Origin: Anthoceros angustus
Taxonomy: Eukaryota > Streptophyta > Anthocerotopsida > Anthocerotales > Anthocerotaceae
Assembly: GCA_010909165.1 (NCBI GenBank)
Contig: MU008158.1
Coordinates: forward strand, 2,753,478-2,817,477
Reading direction: 5' to 3'
Length of the DNA: 64,000 nt
Part shown: positions 12,487 to 24,031 of the stretch, one piece after another
How the letters are laid out: every line of letters begins with the position of its first letter
Numbering within the stretch: the stretch's first letter is position 1
Position numbers and translations under genes: made by a program
The notes under the pieces: generated by a model
Databases searched by the model: none
The model's input: the letters and a program-made list of their open reading frames with translations, nothing else
Told to the model about the DNA's origin: nothing

Positions 12487-14090
12487 GGACTAGGGTCCTC
12501 ATGCGGTTCCATCACATAGCGCCTATGGCTACCCGTGGCGCCTAATCGCGAAGGCGGAGGACTTTCTCCTAGATTTACGTAGGCGCGACTTTTGCGAAAT
12601 TTCCGGCCACCGGGCGACAATCCGTGTCGTTGTAGGAAGGAGTTCGTTCCCAAGGGAATGACAGCTCCGCTTGCGCTTTGTGCGATTCTTCGCCTTCTTC
12701 CTAGCCGTCAGGCGCCTCTACTTGCCCTGCAGCTCCACCATCCGTTGCCACGGGCCTCCACTTCCTTCGGGTCTTCCGTGGCGGAGAGAGACTCTAGGCC
12801 ATTCCATCGCCCACGGCCGCGATTACATGCGCTCCCACCGCCCGGCAAGTTCCCTTCATACCCTCCATGTGAGGCGATCCCTCGATCCACCAAGAGTGCC
12901 GGACCGCTCTACGGGAGCTGGCTGGTCAATTGCTACTCCGGCTTCAGAAGCCCTTAATCCCGACTATCGGTGGCAGGTCCCTCTACCTCCTTGGCCCTTT
13001 GGTGGCGGTTCCTTCTCGACTTTCTATTCCTTGGGGTCCGGTGGTGGCGAAGGTCTAGGAGCCCTTGCTTTCCGCCTCTGGGAAGGACTTGCCCAGGGTG
13101 GGGTTGCTTGCTAGTGTCCACCGGCCTCTGAGCAAGATCCCTTTCCCACTCGATGAACCGCCAACTCCGCCACCACCCATTCTTCATCCACGACAAGCCA
13201 CCGGTGCCGTGACTCGGCCACAACCACTTATACCGCTTCTATACCGTGCAGTCTAAGCGGCTGCCTTGGCGCCCGTAGCTCTTCCCCCGGACTAGGGTCC
13301 TCATGCGGTTCCATCACATAGCGCCTATGGCTACCCGTGGCGCCTAATCGCGAAGGCGGAGGACTTTCTCCTAGATTTACGTAGGCGCGACTTTTGCGAA
13401 ATTTCCGGCCACCGGGCGACAATCCGTGTCGTTGTAGGAAGGAGTTCGTTCCCAAGGGAATGACAGCTCCGCTTGCGCTTTGTGCGATTCTTCGCCTTCT
13501 TCCTAGCCGTCAGGCGCCTCTACTTGCCCTGCAGCTCCACCATCCGTTGCCACGGGCCTCCACTTCCTTCGGGTCTTCCGTGGCGGAGAGAGACTCTAGG
13601 CCATTCCATCGCCCACGGCCGCGATTACATGCGCTCCCACCGCCCGGCAAGTTCCCTTCATACCCTCCATGTGAGGCGATCCCTCGATCCACCAAGAGTG
13701 CCGGACCGCTCTACGGGAGCTGGCTGGTCAATTGCTACTCCGGCTTCAGAAGCCCTTAATCCCGACTATCGGTGGCAGGTCCCTCTACCTCCTTGGCCCT
13801 TTGGTGGCGGTTCCTTCTCGACTTTCTATTCCTTGGGGTCCGGTGGTGGCGAAGGTCTAGGAGCCCTTGCTTTCCCGCCTCTTGGGAAGGACTTGCCCAG
13901 GGTGGGGTTGCTTGCTAGTGTCCACCGGCCTCTGAGCAAGATCCCTTTCCCACTCGATGAACCGCCAACTCCGCCACCACCCATTCTTCATCCACCGACA
14001 AGCCACCAGTGCCGTGACTCCGACGGCCACAACCACTTATACCGCTTCTATACCGTGCAGTCTAAGCGGCTGCCTTGGCGCCCGTAGCTC
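12487..14090 (-). repeat. 802-bp tandem duplication joining an LTR fragment to coiled-coil ORF sequence
   Basis: Two nearly identical 802-bp units (12487-13288 and 13289-14090). Each holds about 110 bp of LTR end (from GCGACTTTT through CGTTCCCAAGGGAATG) fused to about 0.65 kb of the linker region also found at 10080-10660 and 11900-12480. The units are identical over most of their length and then differ by one-base gaps near 13072/13874. The chimaeric junction is the same in both, so the join preceded the duplication. Confidence 0.8.
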
Positions 14091-14203
14091 TTCCCCCGGA
14101 CTAGGTCCCTCATTATGGTTCCATCACAGGCGCCATGGCCACTTCCTCGTGGCGCTCAATGGTCAGCAGCAAGGCGGAGGGACTTTCCTCCTAGATTTAC
14201 GTA

Positions 14204-14842
14204 GGCGCGACTTTTCTTGTGATCGGCCACCGCGCGGCCACAATCCGTGTCGTTGTAGGAAGGAGTTCGTTCCCAAGGGAATGGCGACTCCGTTTGCGTT
14301 CGGTGATTCGTCTTACTTTGCGTCGTTGTCCCACGCACACACTCTTCACGCCTAACTACTCATAACACCGCGACAGCCCGGTATGGCCAAACGCTTATGA
14401 CCTGTCACAGTCTGCTTGCCCACGCTCGCTCACACCTCTCCCCGCTCCTCTCTCCACTCACACTACACTTATCCGCCTTAAGGCAAGACGCTGGTTACAT
14501 GCCCCGACCTCCGCTGCTACTGGCCTCTCCGTCCGGCTCAGACGCCTCCCAAGTCCCTCCGGCCACACGCTCCGGCCCGCTCCTGCCTCGACGCAGCACG
14601 GTCCCCGCCACCCTTCCCCGCACACACCACAACACGTTAGGTCCGCTACCAGACCTCGATCAATCCTCCGAGCCGCTCGTGCTCGCCAGACTGACTCACG
14701 TTAGCAAGAAGACACACAAGGTGCAGAGCGGCATCAACACCAAGAAAGATGATTTATTGAGCTGACCCTCTTATACTACGCCGGTCGGCGTCTTTATTAC
14801 ACCCATTACGGTGACTCGGTATACCTAATCGGCCGCCTACCA
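14204..14842 (-). mobile_element. 3' LTR of the main gypsy element
   Basis: About 640 bp homologous throughout to 24032-24683. Minus strand begins TGGTAGGC at 14842. It holds a TATA-like GTATAAGAGG (14776-14767) and, just after it, an AATAAA. The outer end (14204) is diverged from the expected ...CACA. A purine-rich tract lies directly upstream (14866-14843), as expected for a 3' LTR, and no primer site lies beyond its far end. Confidence 0.8.
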
Positions 14843-14866
14843 TCCTATTCCCTCCCCTATCTCCTT
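14843..14866 (-). other. Polypurine tract before the 3' LTR
   Basis: Minus strand reads AAGGAGATAGG, a further purine run, then the LTR TG. This is the position and composition expected for the plus-strand primer of reverse transcription. The same tract occurs at 24684-24705. Confidence 0.6.
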
Positions 14867-17800
14867 GGCCGTGGTGGGGGAAGGTCCGATTCCGCCTTGG
14901 GATTGGTGGTCCAATCTCCGTCGGATTGCGGCGCGCAATCGGATGATCCGCGGTGGACCCCTCCTCTCCCGGAATCACAGCCGGGTCGTGGCGGTCGGCG
15001 GCCGTTACCACGTCATCCTCCCCCAGCCTCCCATGGGTCCCCTCGGTGGGGCCATTATCTCTCCCTAGTAAGTCGAGGGGCTCCTCCTTCTTGCCGAGTC
15101 GGACCTCGAGGTCGGTCTCGACTCGAACTGAACTCCAGTCGGTCTGGTCCCGTGGGTGGGTCGTCTCGGTTCGGACCTCGGGGGTCGAACTTATTCAGTC
15201 CGGTCCCCAACTCGGACCCCTTCACATGGACCTCGTCTTGCTAGGTCCTCCTCCTTACCCAGAACCCTTGTCTTGGTTGGGTTGGCTCCTCGCACCTTCG
15301 GGCCCGTCACCCCTTCTCGGGATGGTGGTGGTGAACTTACCAGGGTCCGTTCGTCCGCTCCTCTTGGGGCTCCTCTCCTTGTCGTCTCCAAGCAGGGCCC
15401 CTAGGTCCTGTCTTGTCCCGTGCCCTTCTTCCCCTCAAGGCCTTCCGGTCCGTCTATTGTGGTGAGAGGCCTCTAGGGAGCTCGGCGTGGTAATAGGCAA
15501 AGTCCGAATCCACTTGCTGGATTGCCTCTTCCACGTGTGGAGCACCGTCTCCCGCGCCATAGGTGCTCGGGAGTGAGCTTGCCACTTGTTGCTCCACCTC
15601 CCGCCGGGTTTGATAATGGGGCTGCTTCTCGCGTGCCAGGCGCCTCGGTCACCTCAGTCGTCATGTTGCTCCACTTGCTCCAACTCCCTCCCTTAGTTCA
15701 GCGCTTGCCCGCCATAGCGCGGCTTCGCTTCCTCGGTGGACGGCGGCTTCTTATGCTTCCGCGCCCTCGCCTCTTTGTCCATTAAGGCGTAACTCGCCAT
15801 CTCCCTCTCCAGACGGTGAACGCTGCTGCGGGCTTCGCCAGGCCCTTCTCCATCTCGGCGTCCGCTCCTGTTCCATCGCCTTCGGCTCCGTCCCAGCAGG
15901 CGGGGCCGCTCTATTTCTCGCGTTCGCGACCATGTCCTAGACTACCATTCCTCTCAATGATAGTTTGTGCGGCTCAAAGTCTCCTTGCGGTCCTCCATCT
16001 CCACCCTGCTCCACCTCCGGGGAGTCAGGAGATCCTCCACCTCCTTGGCGAACTTCTTGGCTGGTGGTCGCGCTTGCGCCACCTCTGCTCCATCTTGAGG
16101 AGGCGCTCTATCTCGCTCGAAGTCTTGGATTCTCCATTGAGAACCTTGCTTGCTCCGCAGCGTCTTGGGTTGTAACTCCAAGGTGTCCTTCTTGTCCTCA
16201 ACTCCTGCCGCCTCCTTCTACCTCCTGCCCACAGGGTCCCGATTTCCGGGTCTTGGCCTCCAGTGTTTCCGCAGCTCGTCGTGCTTGCTCAGGCCACTGC
16301 TCGGCCTTGATTGGCGTGGCTCTCTCGGCCGCCTCCCTCCACGGTTCGATCAGATAGTGATCGCGATCGGCCCGTGGCCTCCGCCTCCTTGGCCACCTTC
16401 ACGAGCCTCTCGGCAGCTCTGGTCGGTCAGGCTGCCTCGCGATCCGCGCCCTCGCTTGCGCCCGGGCGTCCTCGCTTCTGTTGCGCTCGCCTCTGCTGCG
16501 GAGGTCCTCGCGCTTGGGCCTCCTTGCTGCTTGCTCCTCCGGTGAAGGAATTTAGTCCGGTCCTTGCGGATGGACGGACCTCCCTCTCGCCTCCGGCGTT
16601 TCCCTTCCTCAATCCGAGCTTGGCCTTCCTTCTCGCCTCACTGGGCTCCCTCAAGCTGCTCCACGGAGAGTACCATGCGCCTCGGGTGGCTTCTACCTCA
16701 CAGGTCTTCTCGGCCATCCCGCGAGACCCCAGGCATACGTCCATAATGGTAGCAGGACGTGTTTCTTCCACGGCGCTGATGAGGCTCCCACAAAGTCCGT
16801 GGCGGGGCCGGCATCTCCAGTCCGAGGACCTCCATACCATGTCCGGAGTAAGTCGGTGGGTTCTCGGACCTAATCGGGACCCTTAGGTCACGAGTCTTTG
16901 GCTCGGGCTTCCCCTCCTTGGCCCTTTTGGCGCGAGCTCCTTCTCGCCCTTTTCTCACAGGGCTCGGAGGAGGTGAGAGTCGGGAGCAAGCCTTTGCCCC
17001 TTCACATCGGCAGGGGCCGGCTCGAGTGCGGCTGCGGTGTCCTCCTGCTCCACAGGCGTCCTACGCCCTCCTTCTGCCTCTGGGCTCCCTCAGCTGCTCA
17101 CGGAGGAGTACCATGCGCCTCGGGTGGCTTCTACCTCCACAGGTCTTCATCCATCCCGAGACCCCCATACTCCATGGGTAGCAGGACCGTGTTTCTTCCA
17201 CGGCGGCTGATGAGGCTCCCACAAAGTCCGTGGCGGGGCCGGCATCTCACAGTCCGAGGACCTCCATACCCTGTCGGAGTAAGTCGGGGGTTCCGGACCT
17301 AATCGGGACCCTTAGGTCACAGTCTGGCTCAGCTTCCCCTCCTTGGCCCTTTTGGCGCGAGCTCCTTCTCCCCTTTTCTCACAGGGCTCGGAGGAGGTGA
17401 GTCAGGAGCAAGCCTTTGCCCCTTCACAGCCGGCAGGGCCGGCTCGAGTGCAGCTGGTGTCCTCCGCTCCACAGGCGGCGTCCCTCCGCCCTCCTTCCTC
17501 CACTTCTTGCCACTCCGGGGCGGGGAGAATCTTGCACCGGAGGTGCAGCGTTGGTGGCCGTGGTCTTGCGTCTCTTGGCTCCCTCACAGTCCGTGGCTCC
17601 TCGGTAGGTTGTGGTGGTGGCGTGTCAGCTTCTGCTGTGGCTCGGTTGGGGCACGGGGAGGAGGCGGGGAATTTCTTCCCATACTTCCACAGGTGGTGAG
17701 GGGTCCGTTCAGACGTATGGAGTCGGAATCCTCGATCGTCCTCCTCCCGTCCGTTTGGCTTTTGGATCGGCCTCCTCCTCGGCGCCCTTGCGCTCCACTT

Positions 17801-19005
17801 GGCGGGGCCTCGGTCCTTTCGGGCGCTCGCTCAAGCTCTCCTTCCTTGAGGGCTCGAAATGCCCCATACATGGATCGGTATGGGGGCCCAGATGGCGAGG
17901 CTTCGGTCCACAGCTTGCGAGCCTCTGGCTAAGCGAAGATAATCCTTCCCAGTCCGCCCTCTTCCCGGCTGCGCGTGACCAGATTATCACCAAGGTGATC
18001 CACCTTGGTGAGTAGGTTCGATGGACAATGATATCGGGCTACCGCCCTTACTCATTGTCAGCGGGTCGGATATCGATAGTTGGTGGTCCGTTGCGTCGAG
18101 CCTCGGCATCGCTGTGCGGCCCTATCTTCCCGCCGAGGGGCTCGGCACCACTCCCCTCTTCCTCCTTTGGGCGGTTGTAGGCGCCTCGGGACCTCAAGGT
18201 CCATCGCCTTGGGTCCTCCGGAGGTTCTTGGACCGCACCTCCTTATTGACCGCCGCACATCTTGGGCGAACTCCGGACGGTGACTGTCGATGTCGGACCA
18301 TGGAACACATCCAAATGCCACTCCAATTCTCCCACCTTCCTGGGCAGGCCCAAAGTCCGGATAGCGCGGGTCACAATGTTGCGCTCCACAAGGTTCCATG
18401 GCTCCCAAACTTCCGCGCTTTTGGGTGCCATCCTTCCTTAGTTCTTGTGGCCTTGGAGAGGCGGCACGTTCGCCTTCTTGCGCGTTCGCCTCAGCGGTGA
18501 GCAGCGCGAGCGTCAGTGTCACGAGATACCGCGAGCGGTTGCGGGCGCAAGAGATCGCGAAATTGTCTCGGTGCCGTGACCTTCCTTGACGCCGAATGCC
18601 GGCGGGCGGGCGCCTCTTCCTGTCGTGGCGCAGTGCATGGCTTCGCTCGCCTTCACTGCGGCCTTCTGCGCGTGCCGCGGCCTTACGCGCGCCTGCGCCC
18701 GCGGCGTGAATACTGCTATAACGGCCTCGGCAGGGTTACGGTCTGACCGGTGCATGCCGTCCTCCACTCGAGTCGTCCCGTGGCGTCGCCTGGTCGTCCT
18801 CGGCTCAACTCTAAGTTACTTTCCTGGCGTACTTATCACCACGGTCACAGGTGGGTCGGACTTATCCGTTACGCGCGCCATAGTAGGTCGGTCGTTCCTC
18901 ACTCGGTCGTATACTCGAGTGCCGTCGAGTGCTATCCATGCTTATTTCCCCTTTTTCGCCTCATTTTATCCTTCCCTCAAAAACAAAACCTACCTAATTT
19001 CTAAC
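14867..19005 (-). pseudogene. Extra 4-kb ORF between integrase and 3' LTR (copy A)
   Basis: Coding sequence of unknown function on the minus strand, in the position used for env-like or extra ORFs in some plant gypsy lineages. A candidate start is the ATG at 18939, shared with 29104 in copy B. The N-terminal part carries EWHLDVF and, after gaps, counterparts of the blocks better read in the other copies (LVREYARKLLAVVNK, YNRPKEEEGG, HVWGHFELLKEGELERA). The centre is Arg/Glu/Ala-rich, with a subunit repeated at about 16669 and 17107. The C-terminal part (15540-15470) matches the EEAIQQVDS tail of the 8.9-12.5 kb repeats. Frames break every 50-150 codons. I do not recognise the family; a structural gag-like or env-position role is only inferred from location. 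Confidence 0.55.
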
Positions 19006-19129
19006 CCCAAGTCCGTAGTCCACATACTCCCCTTCTCACTGTTGGCGTCTCGCCAACACTAAGCGTCAGTACTTTTCACCCGTTCACGAGTGGGCAATTC
19101 ACCATCCAGCGCTGAGCGGACCCATTGGG

Positions 19130-19915
19130 GTATACCACGACTTGGTAAGGTCCCATCCATCGTAGGTGGAGTTTACAGGAAGTGCATATGTCGGTGTCGT
19201 AAGGAGGCGGATCTCCCTCCTTCACATACTCCCCGATTCTAAGGCGCTATCATGCCATAGCTTGCGTTGATTACATGCGATTGCATTATTGTTCGCCTCT
19301 TCCTCCGTATCTTTGCACAAACCCTAGCAACGCTCGTTGGCTCTCTTCATCAAGCGCGCCTCTCCATCATGACCGGGTGTTGGCACCTCAAACTCTACGG
19401 CATAACGGGTGAGTGCCCCATGTCTGAGTTCGTTGCGTGGTTACCTTCTGCCGTTACGAGCGCCCGCCGATGGTAGCTTTGTATCGATCGTGCGCGCATA
19501 GTTAACCGTAAGCTTATTGAGGATCGGCGGATAAGTCCATTGGTCTTCTCCGTCGGTCCGTTGGCCTTGGGTTGTAGGGGCGTTTCACGATGTGTGATGC
19601 GAAATAGTCCGTCATTGCGGTTATCACATCATTGAGGAAATGGGTTCCCCGATCGCTTACCGGTACCGCGGACACCATACCTTGTGATGATGTTTCGTGA
19701 GGAATTTGGCCACCGTGCTCGCGAGTCCGTTCTAGTGGCTTCCACCCACAGTGCGATGGTCGTTGCCACCAAGATGTACCGCTTTGTGTGTGCCTGGTCG
19801 TTGGTATATGGGTCCAGTCGATGCCCCACTTCTCAAAAGGCGCTAGTGCTAGTATGGGCACTACGGCCATTGAGTTGTGGCGTCGGCTTCCCGATCCGGT
19901 GACAAGCATCACACT
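19130..19915 (-). pseudogene. Gypsy integrase, broken
   Basis: Minus-strand frames give FEKWGIDWTHIPTTRHT, YILVATTIALWVEA and SDRGTHFLNDVITAMTDYFA, then a typical 'PYNPRPT' segment. These are the first catalytic Asp region (GIDW), the strand after it and the second Asp region (SDRGTHF) of a DDE integrase. The pieces lie in different frames and need several short frameshifts to join. Position downstream of RNase H is the Ty3/gypsy gene order. Confidence 0.8.
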
Positions 19916-20289
19916 TCTTCACGGTGGTGTGTTTCCCCATACATGGTGGGCCACGATTACCGACCTCAAGATTTTCTTGGTGGTGACTGCTGTTGCATAA
20001 TGTCCACCACCTAGTCCTTCGTGCATCCCTTTATTACCACCTCCGTCTCACTTTGTTGGGTACCTTCGTTCCACCATGGCCCCACCTTAAAGATGCAATT
20101 ATACAGAGAAAGGCGTGGTGCACAAAGGCTGCTGGACCCGGTTCGATTCGTTTGGTAGCTCCATCTCCCATAGGTACCGTTCCAACTCCGCATAAGGAGC
20201 CCCCGTCGCTCCCTTCTCCGCCGTGGGTCCGCTATCCCCGGCTTAGGGTTTGTCGTGTGCTCCTCTACCTCCTCCTCTATCGCGCCACC

Positions 20290-21640
20290 AATTCCTCATC
20301 CGGGGCGTCCTCTTGATCCTGGCGGGCTCGTCTTTAACTGGACAAGAAGTCGTTTTGGTGTTGCCTTCCTTGCCTAGTCTCCACCTCAAATGTGAACTCC
20401 TGTGGCAGAATCCACCTCGCAATCCGTCCAGGACAAGTCGCCTTGTTCACCAAGTGCTTGGTGTGATCAACATAGAACACAAACTCATTGGGCGAAGGTA
20501 GTGCGAATTTCTTAAGTATACCATTCCAATGCCTCTCGCTCCGTAGTAGTGTACCTCCGTTCGCGTCGTGGCATCTTCAGTAGTAGATTGGGTGATCCCT
20601 CCGTTTATCATCTTTTTGAGCACTACTCGATGGCGGCGACACATCACATACACATGGAATCGCTTCCCCGGTCCGGTCCTTTTAGTCTTGGGGCCGACAG
20701 TGGTGCAGGTCTCTGAATGCCGCCTCCTCTCGGCGTCGGGTCCATTCCTCCTCCTTCTGAGTAGCTCTGTTAGCGGAGGCCGCTTTGCAAAATCTTGGAT
20801 GAAAGCCTATAGTAACCCCCATGCCGGAATCCCGTAACTCCTTCAAGTTCGTTGGCGGCTGCGAGGGGGATGACTTTCACCTTGTCTTGGTCCACCTCTA
20901 TCCCTCTTGCCGACACGGTGCCCCAACAAGATTCCCTCTGTCATGCAGTAGCATTTCTCGGATGCGAGCCGCAGTTGAGTCTCCTACATCGTTCCAAACA
21001 CTTCCAAATGTCCACGTGTTTGTCCTCCTCTCCGTGCACCTGAGTCCAGAACACCTCCATGAAGTCCCTCGATTCCGGAAGGCGTTGGTCACCATCCGCA
21101 TAAATGATCCGGGTGCTCTGTCATCCGAAGGCACTCCGTTTGTAGGCAAGCGTCCCCACTCCGTGGTGAATGTTGTCTTATCGATCACTCCCTTAGGTGC
21201 GGGTTGTGGCCAGATGGCCGTCAAGAAGGTAGGTACTCAGTCACCTTGTCGATGTCGTCCACAAAGGGCATGGGAAATGGTCCTTTTGTGGCGGCGTTAA
21301 GCTTTCTCCATCTGTGGACCGATCTCCCTTTGCTTCTTGACACGACCACAATGGGCGCCACCCTCCTTTGTTCACGATTGGGAAGATGATGATGCCTTCC
21401 GGATACTTATCCGGACTTCCTTGACCTTGGCGAGTGCTTGGGATTGATTTATCTTGCCTAATCGAGGCACTCACGGCGAATCTATCCGGTGTTAGCCTTT
21501 GTTTGAATGCCTTCATGTCCGTGACCTTGAAAGCGAACACCTCATTGAATTCCCCAACAAGCGTGAGGTCTTGTTTAACTCGATGGCATACCTTGCGAAT
21601 TTTTTCTGGGCGAACCTCCACGTCTTCCACATCGTCGGGG
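20290..21640 (-). pseudogene. Gypsy reverse transcriptase and RNase H, broken
   Basis: From 21640 leftward the minus strand encodes an RT start (KKDHFPCPLWTT, from the usual 'AATKKDHFPLPFVD'), then KTTFTTEWGRLPTNGVP, then the connection segment SQPPTNLKELRDSGMGV. RNase H / tether motifs such as HQALGEQ and LARWxL-like residues follow at 20640-20380. All are Ty3/gypsy in type, but frame changes separate the blocks and the YxDD box is not readable in one frame. Confidence 0.8.
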
Positions 21641-22031
21641 TTGGCCGTCTCTTTCCTCGCGCTTCTCGCCCAAAGCCATCATCCTCCCAGCGGTTCATCT
21701 TCACGCATTCCCCATTCTCGGAAGAGTTCGTCGAGGTGAACGGGTTACTTCTTGGGTCCTCCTCATCCGGGAGGGTTCCCCCTTTTGTTAGTCCTCCATG
21801 ACTTCCACTTGGGCTGATCACCTCTGCCAAAGGTGTCCCTCGATAGTCCATTTCTTCTTGGACCCAGATTTTTGGAAAGGTAGTCCTCATTCGTATCCTC
21901 GCGCTCATCGTCCCCACTTGTCGGAGGTGTACCCTGTAGTCTTGTGGTTTCACCGATATGTCCTTACTCAGTGTCGCTACCGTCCTTCCCTCACCTTGGA
22001 TCCCAGTCCGCTTGAAGTGTATTTCCTTCCG

Positions 22032-22330
22032 TCAAAGTGTAGTTTTATGCAGCGAGTCCCAAGGCCTAGCGGACCTCATACCCAGTCCGGCGGGTCTGAT
22101 GACGACGAAATCTAATGTATAGGGGGCTCCCGCTATGGTGGCTTGGACTCCGGACAACTCCCCCGCTGGCGCTCGCCGCGACATGTCCGCCATCCTGAGG
22201 GTCTTGGTGGATGGCTCGAAGGTGGTGAACCCCAGCCGTCTTGCGGTGGCCTCGGTGATGAGGTTCACTCCTGACCCCGTGTCCAGGGGCACGTTTTTAA
22301 TCACACACCCCGCAATTTCCACCACTGCTG
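22032..22330 (-). pseudogene. Gypsy aspartic protease (retropepsin)
   Basis: A continuous 97-codon minus-strand frame with VPLDTGSGVNLITEATARRL, holding the catalytic DTG triad, then LRMADMSRRAPAGELSGVQA and YTLDFVVIRPAG, the flap and second strand region of plant gypsy proteases. It then changes frame before the expected LLGRPW motif. It sits between gag and RT, in the normal order. This is the best-preserved enzymatic module of the element. Confidence 0.85.
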
Positions 22331-22868
22331 GCGGTCGTATGAGATACTACTCTTACCTCCACGTTCTTGCCTTAGGACCAAGGAGTTCCGGCGTGGTTTG
22401 ATGGCCTCGGACTTCACAGCCGATGCCGGGTTGTCTTTTAACAACTGCCTAAGGGACACCAAGTGTTGTTGGTCCATCATCAAGTCGGCCACCTTGAAAG
22501 GCCCGGGTGGTTCTTCTGCTGCGTCAGCGTCCGCCTTGACCCTTCCAGCGTTTTGCCACCGCCCTTTGGTGGTCGGACCACTTCAGGGTCCTGCCGGATT
22601 TCTTCCTGAAGCATCTCCGTCACTTCTCGGACCACATCCGGTGGAAACTGCGGTGTTGCCTTAGGTGAGTCCGCTTCTCCTGCCATTTCTGGTGGCTTTT
22701 GGTTGGCTACTTCTTCTGGCAGAGCTGCCCGATTTAACTCGTCCTCCTTGCACGCTTACCTGTGGGTTGGTGACCTCGCCTCGAGCTCGTCGTCTCTCAC
22801 GTGCTCGCTCGGGCGCTCGGCGATCTGGTCCACTCTCGATGGTCGTCCTTAACTACCTCCGTCCTCAC
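22331..22868 (-). pseudogene. Gag C-terminal region preceding the protease
   Basis: Minus-strand frames contain VADLMMDQQHLVSLRQLLKD and a Glu/Pro-rich stretch (VVREVTEMLQEEIRQDPEVV). No CCHC zinc knuckle is visible. Assignment as gag rests on position between the primer site and the protease. Confidence 0.5.
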
Positions 22869-24010
22869 GCATCCCCATTCTCGGAAGAGTTCGTCTCGGG
22901 GTGAACAGGTTACTTCTTGGGTCCTCCTCCTCATCCGGGAGGGTTCCCCTTTTGTTAGTCCTCCATGACTTCCACTTGAGGCAATGATCACCTCTGCTCA
23001 GTGTCCCTCCGATAGTCCATTTCTTCTTGGACCAAGATTTTTGGAAAGGTAGTCCTCATTCGTATCCTCGCTCATCGTCCACCTTGGCCGGTGTACCCTT
23101 ACGTAGTCTTGACGGTTTCCTCACATGATTATGTACTCCAGTGTCGCTTCGTCCTTCCCTCACCTTGGATCCCAGTCCGCTTGAAGTGTATTTCCTTCCG
23201 TCAAAGTGTAGTTTTTATGAGCGAGTCCAGGCCGTCCCAGCAGGACCTCATACCCAGTCCGTGGTCTACGATAATCTAATGTATAGGGGCTCCGCTATGG
23301 TGGCTTGGACTCGGACAACTCCCGGCCCGGCGCCGCACGTCCGCCATCCCGAGGGTCTTGGTGGATGGCTCAAGGTGGTGAACCCCAGTAGTCTTAGGTG
23401 GCCTCGGTGATGAGGTTCACTCGACCCGTGTCAGTGCGTTTTTAATCACACACCCGCAATTTCCACTTGCACCATGCGCCCGGTCCGTATGAGATACTAC
23501 CTCCACGTTCTTGCCTTAGGGGTTCCGGCGTGGTTGCGTCTACGATGGCCCTCCGGACTTCACAGCCGATACTCGGGTTGTCTTTTTTAACGCTGAGGGA
23601 CACACCAAGTGTTGTTGGTCCATCATCAAGTCGGCCACCTTGAAAGGCCGGGTGGTTCGCTATCCACATCGCGCCGCCTTCCGGCGTTTTGCCGCCCTTT
23701 GGTGGTCGGACCGCCGGTCTGCTGGTTCTTCAAGCATCTCGTCACTTCTCGGACCACATCCGTGGAAGCTGGTGTTGCCTTGGGTGAGTCCGCTTCTCCA
23801 CGCCATTTCTGGTGGCTTGGTTGGCTACTTCTTGGCGAGCTGCGGGTTAACTTCGTCCTCCTTGCACGCTTACATGGTTGGTGACCTCGCCTCGAGCTCG
23901 TCGTCTCTCACGTGCTGCTCGGGCGCTGGCGATCCTGGCGTCCGACTCTCTCGATGGTCGTCCTTAACTACCTCGCGTCCTCCGCATCCGCTTGCTACGG
24001 AGCGATTTCA
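22869..24010 (-). repeat. Duplicate, more degraded gag-protease segment
   Basis: A direct repeat of about 21710-22868 (offset about 1.12-1.17 kb, changing with internal gaps). Shared landmarks are CCATTCTCGGAAGAGTTCGT, the phrase at 21842/23010 around TTGGAAAGGTAGTCCTCATT, and the protease region (22330-22032 and about 23460-23230). The copy nearer the LTR is the more gapped one, so the element has two tandem gag-protease units of which the inner one reads better. Confidence 0.7.
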
Positions 24011-24012
24011 TT

Positions 24013-24028
24013 CCCGGCAGCGGCGCCA
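24013..24028 (-). other. Primer-binding site of the main gypsy element
   Basis: Minus strand TGGCGCCGCTGCCGGG, close to the TGGCGCCGTTGCCGGG site used by many plant Ty3/gypsy elements (complementary to the 3' end of a tRNA such as Asp). It lies three bases inside the LTR end at 24032, confirming the minus orientation and identifying 24032-24683 as the 5' LTR. Confidence 0.8.
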
Positions 24029-24031
24029 AAA

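Noticed and set aside
14867-19005. Interpreting the extra ORF as a viral-type envelope gene
   Set aside because: No signal peptide, furin-like site, fusion segment or terminal membrane anchor can be read; the tail is coiled coil and charged.
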